A DNA stretch of 64,000 bases from Bizionia paragorgiae (GCF_900107625.1 NZ_FNQK01000002.1:210864-274863), one strand, 5' to 3'. Positions 32,903 through 43,908 are shown, numbered from the stretch's first letter. Notes: generated by a model from the sequence alone, not told the origin. A program made the numbers and translations.

Positions 32903-34777
32903 TTATTTTTTATTGTTAGAACGATCTACATCGGCCATAAATCCTTTTGGATCGATAACCACAGATTGCACAGGTTTTGTCGTTGTAAACGAGTAGTTAG
33001 GGTGAGCCCAAGACCAGTCGTTAATAATAGTAGCTGTGGTTGGTTTTTCGCCGCGCATCATTTGTAGAGGAATGTAAAAGGCTTCAGTTGTACCATCAGT
33101 ATAGGTTACTTCTAGATCTAATGGCATTGGCATAAGCCCAATACGTTCTAAATTAACCGTGTTATTATCAATCGATTTCACAGCGTAATCTATTGTATTT
33201 GTCGTTTGTGTCCAATCGGTTAAATACCATCCTAAATGCAATCCAGATACTTTTTCAGCCACGCGAATAAAATCGTTTGGTGTTGGGTGTTTAAAGGCCC
33301 AATCTTTATAATATTGTTTTAAAGTTTTCTTTAAGTTGTCTTCACCAATAACATAACCTAATTGTGCTAAAAATACAGCGCCTTTATTATAAGCAGCTAT
33401 ACCATAAGCGAAATTCGTTTCAAAACGATCAGAATGTGTTGTTTGTGGTTTTTCTTTACCAGATTTAGCTAAATATACGTACCCTTGATAAGCACGTTCT
33501 ATTGGGTTTTCTCTTGGTGTATTATTTACTGCATCTACAGCATATTCACTAATATAACTCGTAAAGCCTTCGTCCATCCACTCGTGTTTACTTTCGTTAG
33601 TTGCCAATAAAAATTGGAACCATGTATGTGCTAATTCGTGAGCTGTTACACCAACTAAGCTACCAAAACTACGTTCTCCTGTAATTAAAGTAGACATAGC
33701 GTACTCCATACCACCATCGCCTCCTTGTATTACAGAATATTGCTCGTATGGATACTTCCCTAGGTTTTCGCTAAAATAAGTCATTAAACCCGCTGTTTTT
33801 GGCTGAAGGTTTTTCCAGTTTTCTTTAATTTCCGGATTGTTTTTGTATAAGAAATGCAATAACGGTCCGTTTTCTACTTGTAGGGTATCGTGAATATATT
33901 CCGGATCGGCTGCCCAAGTAAAGTCATGTACATTTGGTGCTACAAAGTGCCATGTTAATTTATCCGTATTTGGTCGGTTAACCGTACCTGTTTCATAGCC
34001 ATAACCAATTTGATTTGGGTTTTGAAGGTATCCAGTACCACCAACGATATAGTTTCTATCAATTGTTAGTTTAACATCAAAATCACCCCAAACGCCGTGA
34101 AATTCTCTTCCTATGTAAGGATCTGCATGCCATCCTTCAAAATCATATTCGGCTAATTTAGGATACCATTGTGCCATAGATAAGACAACACCTTCAGCAC
34201 TATTACGTCCCGAACGACGGATTTGTACCGGAACTTGAGCTTTAAATTCCATATCTAAAGTAGTACGCTCTCCTGGTTGAATAGGATGTGCTAAGGTGAC
34301 TTCTAAAATTGTTCCTGCGGTATGATATTGTACAGCTTTACCATCTTGTTTTAAGCCGTTTACTTTGATAAAACCAATTTCATCAGGTTGTAATTTACTA
34401 ATTCTACTTTCGTAAATAGGATTTTCTTTAGTCCCTAAATTATTGGTCATTCTACGGTCTGGATCTTCTATACTTTGTAAGCGTGCATCCATATCACTTC
34501 CTGGTTGGAAGGCATTAAAAAATAAATGGTAATATACTTTGTCTAATACATCTGGTGAGTTGTTGGTATAGACTAAGTTTTGTTTACCATCGTATTGATA
34601 GGTGTTAACATCCATATCAATTTCCATTTTATAATCAACATGTTGTTGCCAATACATTGATGAAGAGTGTTGAGATGGCATTGGTGAAACCGCAGATGTA
34701 GCGCTAAGTTCTTGTGTCGATTTACAAGAGGTTAAGACTAATGACAAGGCTAAACCAAATAAAAAATAGTTTTTCAT
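32903..34777 (-). CDS. M1 family metallopeptidase, lipoprotein
   Basis: A 624-residue zinc aminopeptidase-like enzyme. A lipobox (LVLTSC, Cys18) predicts a lipid anchor. The beta-rich N-terminal half (about 40-290) is followed by the catalytic domain with GGMEYA (355-360, in place of GAMEN) and the zinc site HELAHTWF (H380, E381, H384), with Glu403 in MDEGF. The C-terminal part is helical then beta (ends EAFYIPLQMMRG...). It probably trims peptides in the periplasm or at the surface. It has its own terminator and sits between rnpA and the S8 peptidase gene. Confidence 0.92.
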   Translation of the reverse strand: MKNYFLFGLALSLVLTSCKSTQELSATSAVSPMPSQHSSSMYWQQHVDYKMEIDMDVNTYQYDGKQNLVYTNNSPDVLDKVYYHLFFNAFQPGSDMDARLQSIEDPDRRMTNNLGTKENPIYESRISKLQPDEIGFIKVNGLKQDGKAVQYHTAGTILEVTLAHPIQPGERTTLDMEFKAQVPVQIRRSGRNSAEGVVLSMAQWYPKLAEYDFEGWHADPYIGREFHGVWGDFDVKLTIDRNYIVGGTGYLQNPNQIGYGYETGTVNRPNTDKLTWHFVAPNVHDFTWAADPEYIHDTLQVENGPLLHFLYKNNPEIKENWKNLQPKTAGLMTYFSENLGKYPYEQYSVIQGGDGGMEYAMSTLITGERSFGSLVGVTAHELAHTWFQFLLATNESKHEWMDEGFTSYISEYAVDAVNNTPRENPIERAYQGYVYLAKSGKEKPQTTHSDRFETNFAYGIAAYNKGAVFLAQLGYVIGEDNLKKTLKQYYKDWAFKHPTPNDFIRVAEKVSGLHLGWYLTDWTQTTNTIDYAVKSIDNNTVNLERIGLMPMPLDLEVTYTDGTTEAFYIPLQMMRGEKPTTATIINDWSWAHPNYSFTTTKPVQSVVIDPKGFMADVDRSNNKK

Positions 34778-34800
34778 GGTGTAAAATTTAGATATAAAAA

Positions 34801-34828
34801 AGCCTCAATATAAGGATATTGAGGCTTT
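34801..34828 (-). terminator. Terminator of the S8 peptidase gene
   Basis: The 11-bp stem AGCCTCAATAT/ATATTGAGGCT has a 4-base loop. The plus-strand A-run before it supplies the T-run for the minus-strand transcript. Confidence 0.85.
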
Positions 34829-34845
34829 TAATATAGGATTAATAA

Positions 34846-36459
34846 TTATTTAGATAATTGTGATGCCATAATTAAAGCATTGTAAGCATTTACCATTTTT
34901 CCTGATTTTGAAACTTCAGAAAATGGTCTGATATCTTTTGCATCTCCTCCAACAATTACTTTAGAAGGAACAGCTAAACCAGAAGTCATAATAATTTGTT
35001 TTACTTGAGCAGCTGATAATTTCGGGTATTGAGACCAAACTAAAGCAGCAACACCAGCCACAGCAGGAGCAGCCATAGACGTACCTCCTTTAGTATCGTA
35101 TTCATTTTCTGGAGTTGTAGAATATATTTTTGCACCTGGAGCAAAAACATCTACATTTTTCTTACCGTAGTTAGAGAATCCTGCAAGAAGTTTAGTTCCG
35201 TATTCTGGAGCTAATGCACCTACTCTAATGTATGTATTACTAATTTCTACGAAATCAACATTATCATCTGGGAAGTTAGGTTCTGTATCAACATCTTTAC
35301 TATCGTTTCCGGCAGCGTGTACAAAAATCACATCATTATCACTTGCGTATTTTATGGCATCTCTAACCCAGTCAGCATGTGGAGAGAAACTCTTTCCAAA
35401 ACTACCGTTAATTACTTTTGCACCGTTATCTACAGCGTAACGAATCGCTTTTGCGATATCTTTGTCGTACTCATCTCCATTAGGAACCGCACGGATACTC
35501 ATAATTTCTACGTTGTTAGCAACACCATTAGCACCTAAACCATTGTTGCGTTCTGCAGCAATAATACCTGCTACGTGAGTACCGTGGCTTTCAGATTTTT
35601 TAACAGGTAAAACGTTTCCGTTACCATAACCTGGCTTGTCATTAAAATCATCAGGGTTATCACCTGTTAATCTTCCTCTAAAGTCTTTGTTAAGGTTGTA
35701 GTTTACCTGTGCAGTAAAATACTCTACACCTCCTTTTATTTGTTTTTTAGCATCGGCTAAAGAAGTCATACCGTTAGCATAGAAAAATTTTGCTGATTTA
35801 ATAGCTTCTGTTAATTCTGCATTATCAGTTTCGATAGCATTAACTTGTGCTGGCGTATAGTCTTCAGTATTGAAGTGGTTTGTTAATGCCTCATGAGCTT
35901 CAGATAACTTTTGGTAAATTTGGTCGTAACGTTCTTTACCACTTAAAGCCGCTTTGTAATCTTCTTCGTATTTCGCTAAAGCTTCTTGATATCTTGGTGC
36001 GCTTGTATCACCACTTGCTACTAAACGAATGTATTCTAATTGCTCGTCGTAAGCATCACCTAAAAAGTTCCATCCGTGAATATCATCGACATAACCGTTG
36101 TTGTCATCGTCAATTCCGTTTCCAGGAATCTCTTTTTTGTTTGTCCACAGAACACCATTTAAATCTTCGTGGTTAATATCTATACCAGAATCGATAACTG
36201 CAACGATTATAGTTTTTCCTTTTTTATCTTTAATAATTTCAGAATACGCTTTATCAACACTCATTCCTGGGATGGTATCGGTAACTAAATCTAAGTGACC
36301 CCAGTTTTGTTTTTCAGCAAGTGTAAGCTCTGTTTCTTTAATAGGTGTATTATCTATGTTATCGATAGGTGTCGATAAAATCGCAGACCCACCACCACAA
36401 CTTGATAATAAAACTGCAGCAACTGCAGAAAAAATTAGTGATTTGTTAATCATTTTCAT
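34846..36459 (-). CDS. S8 family subtilisin-like peptidase, lipoprotein
   Basis: A 537-residue subtilase. The lipobox LLSSC (Cys21) predicts lipid anchoring. The catalytic triad is visible: Asp90 in AVIDSGIDINHEDL, His292 in SHGTHVAGI and Ser461 in GGTSMAAPAVAG, with the oxyanion Asn in AAGNDS. About 200 residues separate Asp and His, far more than the usual 30-60. The insert (about 130-260) is helical and charged. After the Asp is an Asp/Asn-rich loop NGIDDDNNGYVDD that looks calcium-binding. Two adjacent Met codons near the start make the exact start uncertain by two residues. Confidence 0.92.
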   Translation of the reverse strand: MKMINKSLIFSAVAAVLLSSCGGGSAILSTPIDNIDNTPIKETELTLAEKQNWGHLDLVTDTIPGMSVDKAYSEIIKDKKGKTIIVAVIDSGIDINHEDLNGVLWTNKKEIPGNGIDDDNNGYVDDIHGWNFLGDAYDEQLEYIRLVASGDTSAPRYQEALAKYEEDYKAALSGKERYDQIYQKLSEAHEALTNHFNTEDYTPAQVNAIETDNAELTEAIKSAKFFYANGMTSLADAKKQIKGGVEYFTAQVNYNLNKDFRGRLTGDNPDDFNDKPGYGNGNVLPVKKSESHGTHVAGIIAAERNNGLGANGVANNVEIMSIRAVPNGDEYDKDIAKAIRYAVDNGAKVINGSFGKSFSPHADWVRDAIKYASDNDVIFVHAAGNDSKDVDTEPNFPDDNVDFVEISNTYIRVGALAPEYGTKLLAGFSNYGKKNVDVFAPGAKIYSTTPENEYDTKGGTSMAAPAVAGVAALVWSQYPKLSAAQVKQIIMTSGLAVPSKVIVGGDAKDIRPFSEVSKSGKMVNAYNALIMASQLSK

Positions 36460-36482
36460 AAGAGTATTCTTTTGGTTTTATG

Positions 36483-37343
36483 TTAATTTAATATGGATTC
36501 ACACGAAAACGTTTCGTTTAATCGCACGCCTTTATCGGTGTGTTTTACTGTTATTATTTCGTTATGTGCATCGTGCTCCAAAAATAAGTAATAATTATTA
36601 TCTGCTGCCAGATTCAAGAATTTTTCTTTCTCATCTAAGGTTAGCAAAGGCCTTGTATCATAGCCCATAACAAAAGGCAGAGGTAAATGTCCTGCTGTAG
36701 GTAATAAATCGGCCATAAAACAGATTTTTTTCCCTTTGTAATTAATAATGGGAATCATTTGCTTTTCGGTGTGACCGTTGGCAAAAAAGATATCAAAACC
36801 AAGATCAGAGTTTTCTAATAAGTCAGATTCTGGTAAACCAGTAAATTTAAGCTGACCGCTTTCTTGCATGGGTAAAATGTTTTCCTCTAAAAAAGAAGCA
36901 ACTTCTCTCCTATTTGGTTTTGTAGCCCAGTCCCAATGCTTTTGATTACTCCAAAAGTGAGCATTTTTAAATGCGGGTTCTAGAAGTGTTCTATCGGCAT
37001 TCCATTTTACACAACCACCGCAGTGGTCAAAATGTAAATGAGTCATAAACACATCGGTAATATCATCGCGATGAAAACCGTATTTTGCTAGAGATTTATC
37101 AATATTATCATCTCCCCATAGGTTGTAATAACCAAAGAATTTATCACTTTGTTTATCACCCATCCCCGTATCGATTAAAATAAGACGCTTGCCATCTTCA
37201 ATTAATAAACAGCGTGCAGCAATATCTATCATATTGTTAGCATCTGCTGGGTTGGTTCGCGTCCATAATGATTTTGGTACCACGCCAAACATGGCGCCAC
37301 CATCTAACTTAAAGTTTCCTGCTTGTATTGGATATAGTTTCAT
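36483..37343 (-). CDS. MBL fold metallo-hydrolase
   Basis: A 286-residue metallo-beta-lactamase-fold hydrolase with the motif THLHFDHCGG (HxHxDH) and further ligand positions GHTEKQMIP and FLEHDAHNE. It resembles the lactonase/quorum-quenching-like subgroup (N-terminal FKLDGGAMFGVVPKSLW), but a substrate cannot be assigned. No signal peptide. I chose the ATG at 37343 (MKLYPIQAGNF) over an upstream TTG. It lies 23 bases upstream of the S8 gene start with no terminator, so the two are possibly co-transcribed. Confidence 0.88.
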   Translation of the reverse strand: MKLYPIQAGNFKLDGGAMFGVVPKSLWTRTNPADANNMIDIAARCLLIEDGKRLILIDTGMGDKQSDKFFGYYNLWGDDNIDKSLAKYGFHRDDITDVFMTHLHFDHCGGCVKWNADRTLLEPAFKNAHFWSNQKHWDWATKPNRREVASFLEENILPMQESGQLKFTGLPESDLLENSDLGFDIFFANGHTEKQMIPIINYKGKKICFMADLLPTAGHLPLPFVMGYDTRPLLTLDEKEKFLNLAADNNYYLFLEHDAHNEIITVKHTDKGVRLNETFSCESILN

Positions 37344-37528
37344 AGTAGCTTGCAAAATAGGAAATATGTGTTACATCATACCAAACGTTAAGTTTTTATT
37401 AAGAAACAAGTTTTACAGCTTTTTTATAGATTGTAATCAGTGTTTTGAGCTCTGAATGCTACCTATTTACTTAAAAAATAGTCCATCCTTAAAAATTAAA
37501 TTATTAATTTCACGCCAAAATTTAAAGT

Positions 37529-39373
37529 ATGGTAGAATTAGGAGGGATCATTATTTTAGGAATATTGGCACAATGGGTTGCATGGAAATTTAAAATACCT
37601 GCAATTTTACCCTTAATTCTTATTGGATTGTTAGTCGGCCCCATCGCTGCAGAGTTTTTATCTTCGGATGGCACAAAATGGATAGAACCTATTTGGACTG
37701 GCGATAAAGGTCTTTTTCCCGGAGAAAGTCTGTTTTATTTTGTCTCCTTAGCCATTAGTATTATTCTATTTGAAGGTGGATTAACCTTAAGAATGGGAGA
37801 AATAAAAAATGTAGGACCAGTGATAACCAAGTTAATTTCGGTCGGGTCCCTGATTACTTTTATTGGCTCTGCGGTAGCTGCTTATTTTATATTTGAGTTG
37901 TCTTGGGAGATTTCTTTTTTATTCGCAGGACTGATTATTGTAACAGGACCAACGGTGATTACGCCTATTCTTAGAAACATTCCTTTAAACAAAGATGTGT
38001 CTACGGTTTTAAAATGGGAAGGTATTTTAATCGATCCTATAGGGGCTTTAGTAGCGGTCTTAGTTTTCGAATTTATTACCCTAGAAACTGGTGGAGAATT
38101 TACAAAAACGGCATTTATAGAATTTGGTAAAATTGTGCTTTTTGGCTCTACCTTTGGGTATACTTTTGCTCACGCTTTAAACATTATTATTAACAAGCAA
38201 TGGGTTCCTCATTATTTATTAAATGTATTTGCATTAGCCTCAGTTTTAGGCGTGTTTATTTTATCTGATGTGTTTGCTCATGAGTCTGGTTTATTAGCTG
38301 TTGTTATTATGGGTATGGTATTAGGAAACTCTAAATCACCCTATTTAAAAGAGTTATTATATTTTAAAGAATCGCTAAGTGTTTTATTAATTTCCATCTT
38401 GTTTATTTTATTGGCTGCCAATATTAACATGGAAGATTTGTATCTTATCTATCGATGGGAAACTTTAGCCTTATTTGCAATTATCGTATTTGTTATAAGA
38501 CCTTTAGGTGTGTTTATAAGTACGTTTGGCTCTTCACTAAAACTTAACGAAAAACTGTTTATAAGTTGGGTTGGACCACGTGGTATTGTTGCTGCTGGTA
38601 TCGCTTCTTTATTTGGTTTAAAATTAGCTAAAGATGGTGTAGAATATGCCGAATATATTACCCCATTAGTATTTGTAATTGTTTTAGGAACGGTATTATT
38701 AAATGCGACTACAGCCCGATTATTCGCTAAAGTCGTAGGTGTATTTTTAAATGATTCTCGTGGTATTTTAATCGTCGGTGCGTCTAAAGTGTCGCGTTTA
38801 TTAGGTCATTATCTAGAAACGCACGGAAGACATGTTGTTTTAATTGATAGTAACCCCTCTAATATTGCCAAGGCAAAAGAATTAAGGTTAGAAGCTATTA
38901 CTACTAATATTTACTCTGATAATTTAGGAGATAATATTGAGTTAAACGATATTGGTTATATCATGGCTTTAACCGGTAGTGCTGAAATTAATAAGTATGC
39001 AATTAACAAGTATTCAAAGCAGTTTGGAGAAAATGGTGCCTTTAGATTATTAACAATCGATGAAATGAAGGATGATGGCGTCTTCCCAAAAGAAGGCTTA
39101 TTTTCTAATTTTGATGATTATAATTCTCTTACAACGGTAACACGTAAATACCCAAGTATTCAAGAGATTGAATTAAAAGATCAATCACACTACGAAAGCT
39201 TAATTGAGATTACGACTGCAGATAAAGATATTATACCTTTGTTTATTAAAGACAATAAAGGTGATTTACAAATTATCCCATCAGATAATAAGAAAATGAA
39301 AATTGAAGGCCCGGGATGGTATTTAGTTTACCTAGGGAAACCTTTTGATGTAGAAAATACAGAAACGGTTTAA
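37529..39373 (+). CDS. Cation:proton antiporter (CPA family) with RCK domains
   Basis: A 614-residue Na+(K+)/H+ antiporter. About 12 membrane segments lie in residues 1-405, with FEGGLTLRMGEIKN and VGPRGIVAAGIASLFGL typical of the NhaP/CPA1 type. A cytoplasmic nucleotide-binding TrkA-N/RCK domain follows (about 410-530; GILIVGASKVSRLLGHYLE, then LIDSNPSN), and a TrkA-C-like end (about 545-605). The RCK part suggests gating by nucleotides. A single plus-strand gene with a strong terminator after it. Confidence 0.9.
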   Translation: MVELGGIIILGILAQWVAWKFKIPAILPLILIGLLVGPIAAEFLSSDGTKWIEPIWTGDKGLFPGESLFYFVSLAISIILFEGGLTLRMGEIKNVGPVITKLISVGSLITFIGSAVAAYFIFELSWEISFLFAGLIIVTGPTVITPILRNIPLNKDVSTVLKWEGILIDPIGALVAVLVFEFITLETGGEFTKTAFIEFGKIVLFGSTFGYTFAHALNIIINKQWVPHYLLNVFALASVLGVFILSDVFAHESGLLAVVIMGMVLGNSKSPYLKELLYFKESLSVLLISILFILLAANINMEDLYLIYRWETLALFAIIVFVIRPLGVFISTFGSSLKLNEKLFISWVGPRGIVAAGIASLFGLKLAKDGVEYAEYITPLVFVIVLGTVLLNATTARLFAKVVGVFLNDSRGILIVGASKVSRLLGHYLETHGRHVVLIDSNPSNIAKAKELRLEAITTNIYSDNLGDNIELNDIGYIMALTGSAEINKYAINKYSKQFGENGAFRLLTIDEMKDDGVFPKEGLFSNFDDYNSLTTVTRKYPSIQEIELKDQSHYESLIEITTADKDIIPLFIKDNKGDLQIIPSDNKKMKIEGPGWYLVYLGKPFDVENTETV

Positions 39374-39390
39374 AGTCTATTACCATATAA

Positions 39391-39426
39391 AAAAGCCCCT
39401 CTATTTAAAGTAATAGAGGGGCTTTT
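39391..39426. terminator. Bidirectional terminator between antiporter and lepA
   Basis: The 15-bp perfect stem (39391-39405 and 39412-39426) has core GCCCCTC/GAGGGGC and a 6-base loop, with an A-run on one side and a T-run on the other, between convergent genes. Confidence 0.92.
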
Positions 39427-39455
39427 TAATGTGTATTAAGCGAAAATATGGGGTA

Positions 39456-41252
39456 TTAATCATTTAATTTTAATACAGCCATAAATGCTTCTTGAGGAAT
39501 TTCTACGTTACCTACTTGGCGCATACGTTTCTTTCCTTTTTTCTGCTTTTCTAATAACTTACGTTTACGAGAGATATCACCACCATAACATTTAGCAGTT
39601 ACATCTTTACGTAAAGCTTTGGTTGTTTCACGAGAAATAATTTTAGCACCAATTGCCGCTTGAATAGGAATATCGAACTGTTGTCTTGGTATTAATTCTT
39701 TTAATTTCTCACACATTTTTTTACCAATATGCTGTGCATTATCGGCATGTATTAATGCAGAAAGAGCATCTACAGGCTGTGCATTTAATAAGATATCTAC
39801 ACGTACTAATTTAGATACTCGCATTCCTATTGGCGAATAATCGAAAGAAGCATATCCTTTAGAAACCGTTTTTAAACGATCGTAAAAGTCGAATACAATT
39901 TCGGCTAATGGCATATCGAAAACCAACTCAACACGCTCGGTAGTTAAATACGTTTGGTGTGTAATAATACCACGTTTTTCAATACATAAAGACATGACAT
40001 TACCAACAAAATCTGCTTTGGTAATAATAGTGGCTTTAATATAAGGTTCTTCTACACGATCTAATCCAGAAGGATCTGGTAAATCTGTAGGGTTATTAAC
40101 AATAATTGGAACGTCTGGGTCTTTTCTTGTAAAGGCATTATAACTTACGTTGGGAACGGTAGTAATTACCGTCATATTAAACTCACGTTCTAAACGTTCT
40201 TGAATAATCTCCATGTGTAACATACCTAAGAATCCACAACGGAAACCAAAACCTAAGGCTGCCGAACTTTCTGGAGAAAATACTAACGAGGCATCATTAA
40301 GTTGTAATTTTTCCATAGACGTTCTTAAGTCCTCATAATCTTCAGTGTCTACAGGGTAAATACCCGCAAATACCATAGGTTTTACGTCCTCGAATCCTGC
40401 AATAGGATTGGTAGTTGGTACTTTGGCATCGGTAATGGTGTCACCAACTTTTACTTCTTTAGCTTCTTTAATTCCGGTAATTACATACCCTACATCACCA
40501 GCATTAATTTCCTTTCTAGGAAATTGAGTAAGTCTTAAAGTCCCTACTTCGTCGGCAAAATAGTTTTTACCAGTAGCAATAAACTTAATATTTTGACCTT
40601 TTTTAATCGATCCGTTTATGACTCTAAAATAGGTTTCAACTCCTCTAAACGGGTTGTATACAGAATCGAAGATTAAGGCTTGTAAAGGCTCATCAATAGT
40701 TCCTTTTGGTGCAGGAATACGCTCGATAATTGCTTTTAAAATGGCTTCAATACCTAAGCCTGTTTTCGCACTTGCTGGAATTACTTCAGATGGGTCACAG
40801 CCTAATAAATCTACAATATCATCGGTAACTTCTTCTGGATTAGCACTTGGTAAATCGACTTTATTCAATACAGGAATAATCTCTAGGTCATTCTCTAAGG
40901 CTAAATATAAATTCGATATGGTTTGCGCTTGTATACTTTGTGCAGCATCTACGATAAGTAAAGCCCCTTCACAGGCTGCGATAGATCGCGATACTTCGTA
41001 GGAGAAATCCACGTGGCCGGGAGTATCAATTAAATTTAAAATATAATCTTCACCTTCGTACGTGTAATTCATTTGTATAGCGTGCGATTTAATAGTAATA
41101 CCACGTTCGCGCTCTAAATCCATACTATCTAATAGCTGATCTTGTTTTTCACGATCGGTAACACTACCTGTAAAATCTAATAATCGATCGGCAAGTGTAC
41201 TTTTACCGTGATCAATATGAGCTATAATACAAAAATTTCTAATGTTCTTCAT
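39456..41252 (-). CDS. lepA: Elongation factor 4 (LepA)
   Basis: A translational GTPase (598 residues) that acts on stalled or back-translocating ribosomes and in 30S biogenesis. The G1 motif is [11 protein letters not shown]3 is DTPGHVDF and G4 is NKVDLP. The LepA-specific C-terminal domain includes [17 protein letters not shown] near the end. The -7 element TATATTTGC (41285-41293) lies 32 bases upstream of the ATG. Confidence 0.97.
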   Translation of the reverse strand: MKNIRNFCIIAHIDHGKSTLADRLLDFTGSVTDREKQDQLLDSMDLERERGITIKSHAIQMNYTYEGEDYILNLIDTPGHVDFSYEVSRSIAACEGALLIVDAAQSIQAQTISNLYLALENDLEIIPVLNKVDLPSANPEEVTDDIVDLLGCDPSEVIPASAKTGLGIEAILKAIIERIPAPKGTIDEPLQALIFDSVYNPFRGVETYFRVINGSIKKGQNIKFIATGKNYFADEVGTLRLTQFPRKEINAGDVGYVITGIKEAKEVKVGDTITDAKVPTTNPIAGFEDVKPMVFAGIYPVDTEDYEDLRTSMEKLQLNDASLVFSPESSAALGFGFRCGFLGMLHMEIIQERLEREFNMTVITTVPNVSYNAFTRKDPDVPIIVNNPTDLPDPSGLDRVEEPYIKATIITKADFVGNVMSLCIEKRGIITHQTYLTTERVELVFDMPLAEIVFDFYDRLKTVSKGYASFDYSPIGMRVSKLVRVDILLNAQPVDALSALIHADNAQHIGKKMCEKLKELIPRQQFDIPIQAAIGAKIISRETTKALRKDVTAKCYGGDISRKRKLLEKQKKGKKRMRQVGNVEIPQEAFMAVLKLND

Positions 41253-41284
41253 AATCTAAAATATTCACCTTATCGGCGATGGTT

Positions 41285-41293
41285 GCAAATATA
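41285..41293 (-). promoter_or_regulatory. lepA promoter -7 element
   Basis: The plus strand GCAAATATA is TATATTTGC on the minus strand, an exact TAnnTTTGC match. Confidence 0.6.
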
Positions 41294-41413
41294 AAGTATT
41301 TATTATGATTTCTTTATTTTCTTTATTCTATTGTATTCTCTTAAAATTACGGCTTTTGACGTAATTATTTTTATAAAACATTGGTATATTGCACATAAAT
41401 AAAATTTTAATTT

Positions 41414-43837
41414 TTGAAGCAATTAATCAGTATAGCTATTTTATTTGCATCCATTAGTGCTTTAGCACAAGCAAATTATAGTATTTCAGGAAAAATCGTA
41501 GATGAGCTTAACCAGCCAATAGCCTTTGCAAATGTTATTTTAATGACGTCCGATTCAGAATTGATAACGGGAGTGAGTTCATTAGAAAATGGTAGTTTTA
41601 CCATAGATAACTTAATGGCAGATCGTTATTATTTGAAAGTATCATTTTTAGGTTATAAATCGTATGAACAAGAATTGCATATATCGCAGGAGCAAACTTT
41701 ACCTATCATCGTTTTAAAAGAAGACTCTGAAACCCTTTCAGAAGTCATTATTACCAATCGTAAACCGACATTAAAAAAAGAGGTAGACAGATTGGTTTTT
41801 AATATAGAAAATTCGTCGTTGAGTGAAGGTTCTGTATTAAGTGCGCTGAAAAATACACCTGGGGTTTTGATTATAGATGATGCCATTTCGGTAAAAAATA
41901 GTACACCAACGGTGTATATTAATGGAAAGAAAATTCATTTATCGGCCAGCGAAATTACACAGTTATTAGAAAGTTCGACAGCCAATAATATTCAAAAAAT
42001 TGAAGTCATTACCAATCCACCAGCAAAATACGATGCAGAGAGCGGGGCGGTTATTAACATTATAATGACTAAAAATTTAGCCACAGGTTACCGAGGTAAA
42101 TACTTTACCAATTACACGCAAGGGGTTTACCCGAAATTTACGGGCGGATTAAATCAGTTTTATAAAAAAGATAAGCTTGATTTTAATGTGAATTATAGCT
42201 ATACCGATTCTAAAAAAGATCGCTATAACTTCGAAACCATAAATTACTACGACGGTAATACGATCGATGAGGTTTGGAATACTGAATTAGACCGTGACGA
42301 ATGGTCTAAAATTCATAATATTAACTTTAATATGGATTATGCTATTGATGATAATAACGAACTCAGCTTATCATCAATTGTTTTATTAAATCCCGTATAC
42401 GATAATAGGGTGTTTAGTGACGCAAGAATTACCGATGTTAATAACTCGCCTTTGTATAATTATGGTTCTCTTATTATTTCTGACGGAAAAAAAGAACATA
42501 TTTCTTTAGATATAGATTATTTACACAGCTTTAATAATTCGGCGACATTAAAGTTGAATTCGCATTATACCAATTACGATTATAACCGTACGCAAAATGT
42601 ACGTAGTGATTATTTTGATACTGCCGATGTTTTTGGTTCTGAGTTTCCTTATAATTTTCAAACGGCTTTTAATACAGCTAACAGTCAAAACACAAGTATT
42701 TTTATTTCTAAATTAGATTTTAACTTACCTATTTCAGAGCAAACAGCCGTTTCTTCAGGAATGAAAGTATCGCGCACGAAAACTGAAAGTGATGTATTGC
42801 AAACCAACTTAAATCCAAATACGAACGCCACTATACCGTCAGGTGGTTACTCTGATTTTTATAAATATGATGAGTCTATTGCTTCAGGTTATTTAAATGT
42901 TGAAACCAGTTGGGATAAGTGGAGTTTTTCTGGTGGTTTACGTGCAGAACATACGGTTATCGACGGACATTCACTTTCGGCAAACACCCAAGTAACTCAA
43001 GATTATTTTAAAATTTTTCCAACGCTTAGTTTAAATGTTAACCCCTTAGAGAATCTGAGTTTGTATTATAATTTTAAACGTAGTGTAGAGCGACCAAGTT
43101 ACCAAATCTTAAATCCGTTTAATTTCTTTTTAAATGACAATACTATTGTTACAGGGAATCCAACACTACAACCGGCATTTACAAATCATTATGTATTAGG
43201 AACAACTGTAAATGGAAATTATACCTTTGAAGCCTATTATAAAAAAACAAAAGATAGTTTCTACGAACTTCCAATTCAAAATAATACCGAAAATATTATT
43301 GTGTATACCCCAGTAAATGTAGAAGCTACTAGTGAAATTGGTTTTGATTTTGTGACTCATTTCAATGTCACTGACCGTTGGTTTCTATATTTTGTTGGTT
43401 CAGTATACAATATAAAAGACGAATCATTTATAGAAAACAATCAAGTCACACAAAGTCATTGGTCTACTTATGCAGCGATTAGTAACGATATTACCTTTTT
43501 AAAAGATCGCAGTTTAAACGCGAATTTGTCTTTTGTTTATGTGGGACGTAACCTACAAGGGTTTAGACTATCGGAGACTATTTTAACTTCAGATTTATCG
43601 ATTAAAAAAAGTATACTTAAAAAAAAAGGAACTGTATCGTTAGCGGTTTCTGATATCTTTAATTTAAACGATTATGAAACAACGTTTAAGTTTAATAATC
43701 AGAATAACCGAAGTATTATAAAAGTAGATAATCGCTATATAAAATTAGGGTTTAGTTATGCTTTTGGAAATACAACCTTGAACACGAATGCACGGACTAA
43801 AGTACACAAAGAAAAGGATAGGCTAGAAAAAGAGTAA
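41414..43837 (+). CDS. Outer membrane beta-barrel protein with carboxypeptidase-like N-terminal domain
   Basis: An 807-residue TonB-receptor-like outer-membrane protein of the OMP_b-brl_3 group. Signal peptide 1-18 (SISALAQ), CarboxypepD_reg-like domain about 22-100 (YSISGKIVDELNQPIAFANV), plug-like region about 115-215 (GVLIIDDAISVKNSTPTVYING, then IEVITNPPAKYDAESG), and a 22-strand-type barrel to about residue 790. The tail is short and charged. No SusD partner lies next to it, so it is probably not a glycan PUL receptor. The start is TTG: a TAA lies 6 bases upstream in frame, and no ATG precedes the signal peptide. The ligand is unknown. Confidence 0.88.
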   Translation: MKQLISIAILFASISALAQANYSISGKIVDELNQPIAFANVILMTSDSELITGVSSLENGSFTIDNLMADRYYLKVSFLGYKSYEQELHISQEQTLPIIVLKEDSETLSEVIITNRKPTLKKEVDRLVFNIENSSLSEGSVLSALKNTPGVLIIDDAISVKNSTPTVYINGKKIHLSASEITQLLESSTANNIQKIEVITNPPAKYDAESGAVINIIMTKNLATGYRGKYFTNYTQGVYPKFTGGLNQFYKKDKLDFNVNYSYTDSKKDRYNFETINYYDGNTIDEVWNTELDRDEWSKIHNINFNMDYAIDDNNELSLSSIVLLNPVYDNRVFSDARITDVNNSPLYNYGSLIISDGKKEHISLDIDYLHSFNNSATLKLNSHYTNYDYNRTQNVRSDYFDTADVFGSEFPYNFQTAFNTANSQNTSIFISKLDFNLPISEQTAVSSGMKVSRTKTESDVLQTNLNPNTNATIPSGGYSDFYKYDESIASGYLNVETSWDKWSFSGGLRAEHTVIDGHSLSANTQVTQDYFKIFPTLSLNVNPLENLSLYYNFKRSVERPSYQILNPFNFFLNDNTIVTGNPTLQPAFTNHYVLGTTVNGNYTFEAYYKKTKDSFYELPIQNNTENIIVYTPVNVEATSEIGFDFVTHFNVTDRWFLYFVGSVYNIKDESFIENNQVTQSHWSTYAAISNDITFLKDRSLNANLSFVYVGRNLQGFRLSETILTSDLSIKKSILKKKGTVSLAVSDIFNLNDYETTFKFNNQNNRSIIKVDNRYIKLGFSYAFGNTTLNTNARTKVHKEKDRLEKE

Positions 43838-43908
43838 TTAAGGATTAAAGAGCAGCTACTTGCCGTAGTTTAGAGCGTTGCTAGTTACTATAATCTTAAA
43901 AAATAATC

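Noticed and set aside
41000..41020. CCACGTGG in lepA as a third parS site
   Set aside because: Only the CACGTG core matches; the flanks differ from TGTTNCACGTGAAACA, and it sits in coding sequence.
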